13,543 nt of DNA, taken from Amoebophrya sp. AT5.2 (lineage: Eukaryota > Sar > Dinophyceae > Syndiniales > Amoebophryaceae). A program made the translations under genes and the position numbers. The notes under the pieces were generated by a model. The model ran no database searches, had not been told where the DNA came from, and worked only from the letters and a program-made list of their open reading frames with translations. Below are positions 1 to 8,500 of this stretch, piece by piece; position 1 is the stretch's first letter, and the number at the start of each line of letters is the position of its first letter. The stretch covers positions 1 to 13,543 of the forward strand of contig RXOD01005537.1 in assembly GCA_005223375.1 (NCBI GenBank), read 5' to 3'.

Positions 1-2
1 CA

Positions 3-2108
3 GGCTCTTCTCCCTCCAAAGACGTTCCGCTTGTGTTAGGCGCTTTCGAATTTGACAAGGCGGCCTCCTCGCTCTGTCTTGCAAAGTTGCGACACGCGTA
101 TTTTCATCATAGCGCGAGCGCGCAGGACTCAGGGATGCCCGCTTTCTGTGCCGCGCCACGGCTCGCGGAAAAGGAAAACCGACTGAGTTATAATTACGAG
201 CACTGGAAGAAGCCGGAATTCTTGCGGGAGTCGTTATGGTGGGACGTGCACGTCGTGGACGGGGACGTCGTGGGGAGCACGCTAAAGAGTGCAGAAAACG
301 ATGAGCTCGTACCCGAACAGCAAGCGATGGTGTATGAGTCCGTCCCGCGTGGGGGCAAAGGAAACTCGAAGCTCCCGTGGCAGTGGTTCGGCGAAAAAGC
401 ATGCACCGGGTACCACTGCGACGGGATCGATGAGAAAACGGAAGGGCAGTCCATGGCCTGGACGCAGATTGTGTACAGGAAGAAGGTGAAAGTTCGCGTG
501 AAGCCGAAGAAGGGCGTTGGCGACGCCAGATCCCTGTCCGAGATCCGTCACGCAGACGACTGCGACGTTCTTCCAAGCCGGCTTTCCTCCTCGTACAAGA
601 AAAGAATTGTTGCCGGGAGCTTTTTGGAGATCGAAATACCGTTTGATAAAGATGGACGAAGAATCTCCGTCGAGTGCAAAGCCGAGATGCTGGAGTGGCG
701 GCTCGAAAAGCAGAACACTCACGGTACCGAAGCTACCGGAAATCCTGGCTACGACCCGAAGAACCCGCCCGTGGTTGGACGGCAGCCGAAGCACGCCTTA
801 CTGTTGTTTTTGTCTCCGCCGCTGCCGGAGAGGCTCGACCCGTTCCATGAAAAATCCGGGATCAAACACCCGAAATCGCGAATTCACATCATGCCGCCGG
901 GCCCGATCTCGGCGAAGTATTTGTCGGACCTGGAGGACGATCCTGCGAAGCAAGTCGTGTACTTCCCGCCCGGTTTGTACTGGATGTCGACCAACGCGCA
1001 GAACGCAGCAAATAAACGCGGCGAGTTTCACTTGCGACTCGGCAAGTATCATCGGTGGGTGCACTTCGCGCTGGGGGCCTTTGTAAAGTCCGCCGTGGAG
1101 TATACGACCTTGGGTGAAGGGGACGAGCCCAACCGCCACGAACTGCTCGCGACGGGGTTCGGGGTTTTGTCCGGCTCGGAATATGTGTATTGCGCGAACG
1201 TGGATAAATACTACACGGGCGTGAAGAGCGACTGGAGTTCCTTGCGCCTGTGGTGGCATAGGAGTCATGAAAATGGATGGATGAAAAACGCGGGAGATGG
1301 CAAGAAGCGCGCGACGTGGACGCTTTACGGCGTGACGGCAGCGGATCCGCCGTTTAACTCCCACGACATGTACATCGAACCGAAGATCTCTGTAAACGAC
1401 TACAAGCAGGTGGGTGCCTTCTTCTACCAAACTGACGGCCTGTATTTGTACGACGATGGTGTCATCAAGAACTCGTTTCTGCACGCCAACGACGACGGCC
1501 TAAAGACGTACTATTCTCAGCTGCAATTCGAGAACATCCAAATGTGGAAAGGCCCAAACGATCCCGTCTTTCAGCTCGGTTGGTATCCACGCAACATCCG
1601 AAACATTCACGCGACTAAAATCGACATTCTACACACGCGATACAACGAGGGGAATGGGCTGCCCGCCGCAATTTTCGGGGCCAGCATGTGCTACAAAACG
1701 GATTGCGACTGGAAAGACGATAACGCGGTAGAGGACTTCGTGGTGCAGGATTTAATTTGTGACGATGTTTGCCCGGCACTTTTCCACGTGATTACGCCTT
1801 TGCAGCATTACAGGGGCATAAAGTTCGAAGACGTGCTATTCAAAAAGGGCGTCGGCTTTGGGGACATGGGTGTAAACCGGGTTACTGGGATCACAGGAAC
1901 GAATGTCGAGGTGGCAGGGGGTGGCGAAACGCACAAGCTGATTGTGGGAGGTCAACACAAGTTGGACTTCCAGGTGGAGCTTAAAAACGTGCGGGTGCTG
2001 TCGGGCACATCAAGCGGGTCCTCAAAAGCCCCGTTCACGGCGGATGGAGGAAGTAAACTCTTGCTCTATGTCGGAACGCAAGGGCACCTCACGAGATTTG
2101 AATACTGA
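3..2108 (+). CDS. Glycoside hydrolase family 49 enzyme (dextranase/isopullulanase-like), 5' end outside window
   Basis: GH49 enzymes hydrolyse alpha-glucans: endo-dextranase cuts alpha-1,6 bonds of dextran, and isopullulanase cuts pullulan. The frame is open to the left edge, so the true start and any signal peptide are outside the window; an internal Met lies at nt 135. Residue numbers below count from nt 33. The N-terminal part (about 65-230) matches the family's beta-sandwich, with WWDVHVV, MVYESVPR and MAWTQIVY. The C-terminal part (about 280-690) matches the right-handed beta-helix, with YFPPGLYWM, GFGVLSGSEYVY, QVGAFFYQTDG, HANDDGLK and LGWYPRNIRN. The catalytic Asp trio is visible as D468 (QTDG) and D487/D488 (NDDG). 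Its 19/20-residue spacing equals that of the Penicillium dextranase trio as I recall it (D376, D395, D396). The body has full family length and no internal stop or intron, unlike the split genes downstream. Family assignment is firm; dextran versus another alpha-glucan is open. An intronless fungal/bacterial-type enzyme in a protist could reflect horizontal transfer (inference). Confidence 0.93.
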   Translation, partial: GSSPSKDVPLVLGAFEFDKAASSLCLAKLRHAYFHHSASAQDSGMPAFCAAPRLAEKENRLSYNYEHWKKPEFLRESLWWDVHVVDGDVVGSTLKSAENDELVPEQQAMVYESVPRGGKGNSKLPWQWFGEKACTGYHCDGIDEKTEGQSMAWTQIVYRKKVKVRVKPKKGVGDARSLSEIRHADDCDVLPSRLSSSYKKRIVAGSFLEIEIPFDKDGRRISVECKAEMLEWRLEKQNTHGTEATGNPGYDPKNPPVVGRQPKHALLLFLSPPLPERLDPFHEKSGIKHPKSRIHIMPPGPISAKYLSDLEDDPAKQVVYFPPGLYWMSTNAQNAANKRGEFHLRLGKYHRWVHFALGAFVKSAVEYTTLGEGDEPNRHELLATGFGVLSGSEYVYCANVDKYYTGVKSDWSSLRLWWHRSHENGWMKNAGDGKKRATWTLYGVTAADPPFNSHDMYIEPKISVNDYKQVGAFFYQTDGLYLYDDGVIKNSFLHANDDGLKTYYSQLQFENIQMWKGPNDPVFQLGWYPRNIRNIHATKIDILHTRYNEGNGLPAAIFGASMCYKTDCDWKDDNAVEDFVVQDLICDDVCPALFHVITPLQHYRGIKFEDVLFKKGVGFGDMGVNRVTGITGTNVEVAGGGETHKLIVGGQHKLDFQVELKNVRVLSGTSSGSSKAPFTADGGSKLLLYVGTQGHLTRFEY

Positions 2109-2631
2109 GACCACGACTTTGATGGAGGCGGTCTTTCTGGGACGCCTCAGGACTCCACTGCTTTGCAATGTACTTTTAGCGAATACATGAGCCACGTTTA
2201 TCTTTATTTCATTTTCTCTGCTGTTGCATGGTGCTCCTGAAGAGAGCCGCTCTATCTCTACGTGAGTGTGCGCCACATGACCACAAGGCCGCGAGCTGCA
2301 CCTGTTGCAAGAAAATTCACAGCTCCTGGCCAGAATCGTGGCTGGCCAATCGGTCCAATTGGTCGAGGGTCGTCTGTGTGTGGCCGAACGTGGGTTATCT
2401 CGGAAGGGGATGCAAACACGGAGCATACGTCGTTTGATGAAGCAAGGGGACGGTGCGGGAACAAGGGCGGGAAGAATCGTGCAACGTGACCGTCAACGTC
2501 CGAGGTATGACGAGTTCATCTTCAAACTCCAACTCCGAGACACACTCAGCTGCAGTAGAACAAACAGGTTGATGTTTTTCTTTATTGAAGCAAATAGGTT
2601 GTGAATCGCGACGTACGACCGCCACCAGACT
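2109..2631. other. Intergenic stretch without recognisable gene
   Basis: This lies between the GH49 stop and the next likely start. Only short overlapping frames occur, with compositions rich in Cys, Arg, Ser and Trp and no recognisable domain. No clear polyadenylation signal, RNA gene or repeat was seen. It should hold the GH49 3' UTR and the promoter of the small gene at 2632. Confidence 0.5.
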
Positions 2632-3039
2632 ATGTCTTCCGCTCTCGTCGCACCGCCAGCGCGGCTCTCGCTGGAACGGATTCGCGAGGAGGTGGACCGC
2701 ATCGAAGACGGCTTGGTCGAGTCCTCCCACCAACTCCAGGGCAGCTCGCCCAGCGCCAGCCATCCCAGCAGCCATCGTCCGACGTTGGACCTCCACCACG
2801 CGACCGTCCTCGGCCAGGTCCGGGACTGCATTCGGGAGCGGCGAAGCGAGCTCTCGACCTTGAGCGAGCAGTTCGCTCGCGGCGCGCAGACGCTGGGACA
2901 AAACGCCAACGAATTGTCGCGGCGGGCAGAGACGGTGCGGTCTCGGAAGGTGGTGGTCGCAGAGGAATGGCGGAAAGTGGGAGCGGAAGCGAACGCAAAG
3001 ATTGAAGCGGCGGAGGCGCTCGTGTTCCGAACCTCGTGA
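2632..3039 (+). CDS. Small hypothetical helical/coiled-coil protein (135 aa)
   Basis: I do not recognise this protein. It starts at the ATG at 2632 (MSSALVAPP) and ends in TGA at 3037-3039. Residues 13-35 (LSLERIREEVDRIEDGLVES) and 75-130 are rich in Glu, Arg, Ala and Leu with heptad-like spacing, as in a short coiled coil or helical bundle subunit. The middle (36-55) is Ser/His/Pro-rich and probably disordered. No membrane segment or signal peptide is visible. The region is GC-rich, so several other frames are open too, including a longer minus-strand one (2395-3153). The plus frame is preferred because its composition is charged and helical, whereas the competitors are rich in Arg, Pro, Cys and His. 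An upstream exon cannot be excluded. The stop codon lies inside a 12-nt direct repeat (3028-3039 and 3045-3056). Confidence 0.55.
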   Translation: MSSALVAPPARLSLERIREEVDRIEDGLVESSHQLQGSSPSASHPSSHRPTLDLHHATVLGQVRDCIRERRSELSTLSEQFARGAQTLGQNANELSRRAETVRSRKVVVAEEWRKVGAEANAKIEAAEALVFRTS

Positions 3040-3648
3040 ACGGACGAACCTCGTGAGCCACGGTCCATTGTGTTCAGAACCGATACTTAACCGAGAAAGA
3101 CTTTGGCACGCGTTGCCTCTAATCTGATGTGTTTTCAGTCTGAGAAACCGCAAGAGAATGCGCGTTTAACGGCAATCGCGGACGACCGCATGCATCTTCA
3201 GCCCATCGGTGACTTCGTATGTATACTTCAGCTGTTCACGTCGTGTTCATAGCCTGAACTACGCACCCCTGATCTTACGGCTAGACGTAGCCTGCGCCGT
3301 GGATCAATGTGCCAGATGCCCTTCATCGAAACATTCGACCTGCCATGTCATTCATTCATAATGTGCGTTTTTCCCGCGAGGACGTTCCGGCTTGGTTAGT
3401 TTCTTCGGTTTGCCAGCGAGGCGCGGCATACCATGACCGGAGGGGAGCTTTGTAGGCACGGCATCAAGAAGCGAATGCTGTAGGGAAACCCGTCTGTGAC
3501 AGTGACAGGCAGCGCGGCATCCCGCACCACCGCCTTGTCGCGTCAAGGAGCAGCGCGGTCGCTGGTCGAGGGGGAGCAGCACACCGTTCATAGTAATTGC
3601 TTTACTGTCCTCGGCCCTGAAACAAGTCGCTCGGTCAGGATCGCCAGG
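3040..3648. other. Intergenic stretch without recognisable gene
   Basis: The stretch is of mixed composition and less GC-rich than the flanking genes. The frame of the next gene is open from about 3496, but the residues before the ATG at 3649 are Ser/Thr/Arg-rich and unlike the body of that protein. I read this as 5' UTR/promoter, or possibly an upstream exon. The second copy of a 12-nt direct repeat overlapping the previous stop codon lies at 3045-3056. Nothing else stands out. Confidence 0.45.
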
Positions 3649-4692
3649 ATGACGGGAGGCGTGAGCAAGAAGATGCACATCCGGTTTGGGCTGGCTTACA
3701 CCAAGCGTCCCTACCCCGGGTGGCGGCCCACGCTCGGCCTCCTGAAGGAGCCCCAGCAGGTCCCGATCCAGATCAAGGGCTATCCGCAGTTTCACGAGGA
3801 GTGGGACTTGAATAACAAGGGTGCCACGAACCGCATGGCGTTCAAGAGCAAGCGGGACGTGCCGAAACGGAAACCCGAGGAGTACTGGAACTTCGAAAAC
3901 TGCCACGAAATGCAGGGCAAGTTCCGCTTCCTTCTGGAAGGAAGGTTCGACAGGGTGGAAAAGCTGGAGAAGGAGGTACTCATATGAAATACGGTGAGTG
4001 AAGAGGGAGCACTTCAATTTTTTTCCTTCCTCCAGGATGTGGCTAGTACTTACTTTCTTCTTCTGACCGCTTCAAATTCAACTTCAAAGATGGATGAGGA
4101 TATAAGAAAATACTAAAACCGACAAGCAGTCGGAGCTGCTTGAGAAGCTTAGTGATGGAAAAAAGTTGGATGACTACTACGACAAGCTGCCGCTTAGTAA
4201 CCTTGTTCCCTTAGCCGCTTCCTGCAGGAAGGAAGGCTCGACAGAAGGAGGTAAGTAAAAATAAAGATCGAAATTTCGTCGACACATCGATAGATTTTCG
4301 ACGCCGCGAACGCGCTCGGGCTGGTCGGCTGGTTTAAGGCTCGGCGGCGTCACGCGCAAGGCCACTTGCAGGGTGACGTGTTTGGCTTGTCGCAGATGAA
4401 GAGGTGGCTTCTGGAGGAACACATGTGTCCGAATGAAGTGGGTGTTGTCTACCGCACAAGTTTGAGTGACGAGAACTACGCGATTGCGGAGCCGCTGGAA
4501 TACAAGCGGTTAATATCAGTGAAGGATTGGCGAACGCTTGACAAAAAGGTGAAACACAGAGGAGCCCTGGAGGAGTCGCAGCGACTGCGGCGGCTGGAGG
4601 CTGAGAGCCGAGAGACGTGGCGACGGCGGAGCGAGTTGGAGTTCGATCTGGCACAAAACGGATGGGTGTCGCACTCGGGGGATGGGAGTTAA
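3649..4692 (+). CDS. Hypothetical protein, multi-exon (about 250-260 aa)
   Basis: I do not recognise the family. Exon 1 (3649-3975) starts with MTGGVSKKMHIRFGLAY and is basic and aromatic, with motifs such as YPGWRPTLGLL and EEYWNFENC. It must stop before the TGA at 3985, and the only fitting donor is GAG|GTACTC at 3976 (phase 0). The last exon runs to the TAA at 4690-4692. It is helical and charged (MKRWLLEEHMCPNEVGVVYR, then ALEESQRLRRLEAESRE). Two complete models keep the frame. Model B uses exons 3649-3975, 4215-4250 and 4294-4692 (253 aa), with a pyrimidine-rich acceptor at 4214 and a 43-nt AT-rich GTAAGT...AG intron at 4251-4293. Model A uses 3649-3975, 4127-4250 and 4361-4692 (260 aa). 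I prefer B at the 3' side. No signal peptide or membrane segment is visible. The many basic and Trp residues would suit a ribosomal or RNA-protein complex component, but this is only a guess. Confidence 0.6.
3925..4245 (+). repeat. Duplicated 30-nt exon segment next to two splice donors
   Basis: Nt 3925-3954 and 4216-4245 agree at 26 of 30 positions without gaps. In the reading frame of exon 1 they encode RFLLEGRFDR and RFLQEGRLDR. Each copy is followed shortly by GAAGGAG|GTA, that is, a GT donor at 3976 and at 4251. Two of the four differences are synonymous in that frame. Confidence 0.75.
4251..4293 (+). other. Short canonical intron (43 nt) in the hypothetical gene
   Basis: It begins with the full donor consensus GAG|GTAAGT and ends in CGATAG. 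It is clearly AT-richer than both flanks. The frame downstream is closed by the TAG at the acceptor itself and opens immediately after it as IFDAANALGLVGWFK, leading into the last exon. It is phase 0 in model B. An alternative acceptor at 4360 (GCGCAAG) would be phase 1 with the same donor. Confidence 0.6.
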
Positions 4693-4896
4693 ATCAATAC
4701 AATCTTTGGCTGCAGCGAAAACGAAACGAGAAAGACGCATCGATCTCGACCCGGTGAAACGCGGACACGCACTGCAGCGTATTCGGTAGTATCGCCGGTG
4801 CAGGCTTCACGCAGGTCTTGTTGTCGTGTTCACACTCTACGTTTTTTCGGTTCGTGCAGGCGCAGTGCACTGCGGATCCAATTCTTTTTGAGCTTG

Positions 4897-4923
4897 CGTT
4901 GAACGAAATAATTTCGTTCAACG
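4897..4923. repeat. Perfect 27-nt palindrome (13-nt arms, 1-nt centre)
   Basis: The left arm CGTTGAACGAAAT (4897-4909) and right arm ATTTCGTTCAACG (4911-4923) are exact reverse complements around A4910. It is about 205 nt downstream of the hypothetical gene's stop. The word TCGTTCAA of the right arm recurs in both copies of the tandem repeat at 4975-5043, so the elements look related. No U-tract follows, so it is not a bacterial-type terminator. Confidence 0.9.
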
Positions 4924-4974
4924 TCGTGCGTTCGTTCATTTTCGGTCGCTCCAAAAACAGCTGATGGTGACGCT

Positions 4975-5043
4975 CAGTCCATCGGTAATATCGTTCAAGG
5001 TGAATGGCTGTACGATCAGTCCATCTGTATCGTTCAAGGTGAA
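4975..5043. repeat. 42-nt tandem duplication, second copy partial
   Basis: Copy 1 (4975-5016) and partial copy 2 (5017-5043) share CAGTCCATC, a short variable stretch, and ATCGTTCAAGGTGAA. Copy 2 lacks three bases in the variable part. The copies carry the half-palindrome word of 4897-4923. Confidence 0.8.
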
Positions 5044-5360
5044 CGAGAATGATTTCATTTGATTTGATGTTGCCCTTGCCGCAAGAACAAGTTGGGAACA
5101 TCAACCTCGGTGGTTTCGATGGTCTCGGTTTCGTGTGCATCTTTAACTGCGCCGTAGTATGCGTTGAGTTTCTATTTCTTGATCGGATCATCCCTTGCTT
5201 TGTTTACTATATCAATCTCTACCACATTCTTTCATACGCCTACCCCCTCGCCGTCGCCCAGGTGGAGATTACATATTAGTACAAATAACATACATACTTT
5301 AACAACGACAGAGCACTTCTTCTTCTTCTTGACTTCTCCGCCCTTAGCTCCTCAGGAATC

Positions 5361-5427
5361 GAATTGATGTGGTGCCCCGAGGGAAGAATTGATGTGGTGC
5401 ATCTCGCACGGACTCAAATTGATATGC
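5361..5427. repeat. 15-nt direct repeat upstream of the ABC transporter
   Basis: GAATTGATGTGGTGC occurs exactly at 5361-5375 and 5386-5400 (25-nt period), with a decayed third copy at 5416-5427 (AAATTGATATGC). The array ends 114 nt before the proposed transporter start, so a role as a protein-binding promoter element is possible but unproven. Confidence 0.75.
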
Positions 5428-5540
5428 TATACAATATCTACATTGGCTTGGGCTGGAGGGGACGAGAGCCAGCATCATGATATCAGTCAGTCTCAGTTCG
5501 TCTTTCGATAGGATAGCATAGGTGGGGTCCTCGCCGGATC

Positions 5541-8500
5541 ATGGATGACGTGGAGGACGCCGCATCGGGAGCGGCCGCTGCTGTTGCCGATGCGGTTGAC
5601 AGCGTTGCCGAGGCCGTGGAGGGCACGAGCGAGCAGGATGTGCGCGACGGGGTGGAGGATGCGGCCCAGCAGGCCGAGGACCTCATCGACAGCGTCGATG
5701 TGGACGGCGTTGCCCAGGAGGGCACAGGAGCCGTCGTCGAAACGTACGAGTATCTCACTCCGGATGTGGCGGAGGTGGCGGACACGGCGCAGGCGTTCGC
5801 GCGGATCGCGGGTCTCTCCCCCTCCTCCGCCCTCGGGGCCGGGGACACCTTCGACAAGTGCCCCGCGACGCAACCCGCCGACCTCGCCTTCTACCGCTAC
5901 TACCCCCAGATCGTGGCAGTCTGCGTACACTGCGAGGAAGTGAAGACGGCTTTGCAGGACACCGCCAGGGACAAGACCCACCCGTTCACGAAGAAGACAG
6001 TAACGAACCAGGAGCTCGCGCGGGAGGTCGGATTGCCCACGGAGGCCCACTTCTCGGGGATGGTGTGTCACGAGGGCCAGATCAAGGCTTGCGACGCGGG
6101 CTACGAGTGCGCGGACATGGGCAGCCGTCTCGGGTGCCGGTCTGGGCACTACTCCCGGCAGGCGTGGGAGCGGTGCGTCCCCTGCGGCTTTCTCCGCGAC
6201 TGCGCGACCGAGCACGCCTTCGTGCACGACGGCATTCTCGGACACTGGACGCTGCTGGGCTATCCCAAAATCGACGACCTCGCCTTCGCGCTGATGGTGG
6301 CGGCCTGCTACGCTTGTCTTTTTGTGTGCATGGGCGCGGCCATCGTGCAACAAAAACGCCTGCTCACCAGAAAGCTACAACAACCGCCGTCAACAAATGC
6401 TGCAACTACAACTAGACCACCACCCCAAATCCAAAAAGAAAAATCTTCTACTGCTGTACCAGACCACCCCAAAAATCTTAGCGCTCGGGTGGCGCTTTTG
6501 GAGTTTTTCACGGAGACGAAGGCGGAGGTGGTCGCGCGCGTGCGTGTTTTAAGACAGGGGTCTGTGGCGGACGCCTCCCTCCACGGCACGCAGCTGGGTG
6601 GCCAGCGGGTGACGACCCAGTCCACATCCGAGATCATGACCAAGAAAAAAGCGAAGACTGACGAGCACGAGCACCAGGAGTTCAGCAGGGCGCTTTCTGT
6701 CGAGGAGCTGGAGCAGGACCTGATGCGCGACCTGGGTTTCCCGGTCGTCGTGGCGGCCGCGGCCGGCCCCAAAGGAAACGAACGGCAGAGCGTGCCGCTG
6801 CGGGTGAGTTTCGAGGGATTGAAACTGGAAGTGAGCGGGCGACCGGTGCTGAAGGGGATCACTGGTTCCTTTCCGCCGGGCTCTTTGGTCGCCGTGATGG
6901 GGGCCAGCGGGGCGGGCAAGACCTCCGTGATGAATGCGCTCGCGCACGAGCGGAGTGCCTACGCCAACTGTGCCTCGGTGCACTACAGCGGCCTCGTGAC
7001 CATCGGTCTCACAAAGGACGGCTGCGCGAAATTTCCGACGGAAATCGGGTACGTGCCGCAGGAAAACGTGCTCTTCCCCACTTTAACCGTGTTCGCAAAC
7101 CTGTACTTCGCCGCGCGCCTGCGACTGCCGCGCGGGAGCACAGAAAGCGACGTGCTGGCGGCGGTGGAGCAGGCCATGACGGTGCTCGAGATCGAGCACA
7201 TCCGCGACAGCGTCGTGGGCGGAGGCACATCACAGCGGAAGGGCATCTCCGGCGGCGAGGCCAAGCGAGTGTCCGTGGCGGTGGAGCTGGTCGCCCGCCC
7301 GCGGATTTTGTTTCTCGACGAGCCCACCTCGGGCCTGGACGCCTCCGCGTCTCTCCGCCTGGTCACTTGTTTGCGGCGGCTGCGGCAACTGGGCATCACC
7401 TGCATCGCGGTGATCCACCAGCCCCGACAGAGCGTCTTCCTGTTGTTCGACGTACTGCTGTTAGTGGCGAAGGGAGAGACGGCGTACCTAGGAAAACCCT
7501 TCGAAGCGATGGAATATTTCGTGCGGCTGGGCTTCCCCTACCAGATCGGAGACAACGTGGCAGACTGGTGCCTAGACGTCCTGGAAGGAATGCACAGCGT
7601 CCGCTACAATGCAAAGGTTAAGAAGAGTGAAATGAAAATGCTCGAGAGCCATTGAACCTGCAAAGGAGCTCGAGGACAAGTAGAAAAATCATCCGCCGAG
7701 GAAACCCGAAAGAACTACACCCGCAACCTTATCAAGCGGCCGGGCGCCTTATGGCGCTCGGCTTCGCTTGTAATAATATAAAAGCGAATAAGTTGTAGGA
7801 AGAGTAAGTTCGTTAATGCTGCGGACCCGCAGGGGTGGACAAGTAGGCGGCTCTGTACAGAGCCGCCCACTTGTCCACCCCTGCGGGAGCAGCGGCGTCT
7901 TCTTTTCGTTTTCTTGGCCATTGCTTCAATTTTTTGGCCACTTGCTTGTGGAAGTCTCTCTTTAACACCTTAACATCATACTTACATCAGACGTGACTAT
8001 CCTCGAGCTCGTCCACTCTCTAGTATGGGAGAACGGGTGATGGATTACCACGGGGACAAGATCCGCGTGAGCCAGGCTGTCGCGGAGTTTTGGCGCAATT
8101 TCGAAACGAAGAACCGCTTCGCCGACGCGACGCTTTCGCAGAAGGAAACCGTGAGGCGGCTGATGAAATATTTCGACAACAGTGGGAGCAGTAAAAAAAA
8201 TTCGACAAGAACAACCTCCAGCAGCCAGGGGAAGATAGCCACGGGGCTGCGCGTGCACCTCCGGGGTAAGGACGCGGGCTTGCACCGGCATAACCTGGGC
8301 TGGAAGTACCTCCACGACCTGCACAAAAAGAACAGCAAAGGGAAAAGAATGTGGCAGGCCCTCGCGGCGGCGAATCAGCTGGACGACCCGGAACGGGATG
8401 TTGTCGTAAAAAATTCTTCTGGAACTGCTGCTCCTGCTCCGAATCCGACTGCCCGCCCCGTTGATGGTCCTCGGCCTGCGAGGACGAGCATGCGCGCTTC

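Larger units (their letters stand above)
4693..5540. other. Intergenic region with palindrome and tandem repeats
   Basis: This 848-nt AT-richer stretch separates the hypothetical gene from the ABC transporter. It holds a perfect 27-nt palindrome (4897-4923), a 42-nt tandem duplication (4975-5043), a CTT-rich tract near 5317 and a 15-nt repeated motif (5361-5427). The short open frames here, for example 5049-5279, have no recognisable domain. It should contain the transporter promoter and 5' UTR, and perhaps an undetected first exon. Confidence 0.5.
7666..8010. repeat. 11-nt inverted repeat pair within intron 1
   Basis: GAGCTCGAGGA at 7666-7676 is the exact reverse complement of TCCTCGAGCTC at 8000-8010. 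The core contains GAGCTC and CTCGAG, which are themselves palindromic, so some pairing is expected by chance. The symmetric distance to the proposed intron ends favours a terminal inverted repeat of an inserted element. Confidence 0.65.
7617..8060 (+). other. Intron 1 of the ABC transporter, with inverted repeats and hairpins
   Basis: Proposed donor AAG|GTTAAG at 7617 and acceptor GGACAAG|ATC at 8060, phase 0, joining the NBD end (DVLEGMHSVRYNAK) to IRVSQAVAEFWRNFE. The interval carries an exact 11-nt inverted repeat placed 49 and 50 nt inside the two ends, plus two strong hairpins. There is no good pyrimidine tract at the acceptor. Alternatives are a 49-nt intron 7617-7665 flanked by the repeated word TGCAAAGG, followed by a second intron bounded by repeated GGACAAG (7674-7680 and 8054-8060). 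Confidence 0.55.

Noticed and set aside
798..1484. Minus-strand open frame of 228 aa inside the GH49 gene
   Set aside because: It lies entirely opposite a firmly identified conserved gene and has no family features.
2395..3153. Minus-strand open frame of 252 aa over the small gene
   Set aside because: It is rich in Arg, Pro, Cys and His, has no recognisable domain, and extends into AT-richer non-coding flanks; the + frame is more protein-like.
3994..3999. GTGAGT, a strong donor consensus after exon 1 of the hypothetical gene
   Set aside because: The exon 1 frame already ends in TGA at 3985-3987, so it cannot be used in that frame.
5049..5279. Hydrophobic 76-aa frame upstream of the transporter, considered as a signal-peptide exon
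   Set aside because: It starts in repeat-adjacent DNA, and I found no convincing donor linking it in frame to 5541.
5493..6353. Long minus-strand open frame (286 aa) opposite the transporter N-terminus
   Set aside because: It is a shadow of GC-rich coding DNA on the + strand; its composition is Arg/His/Val-rich with no domain, while the + frame has clear ABCG features.
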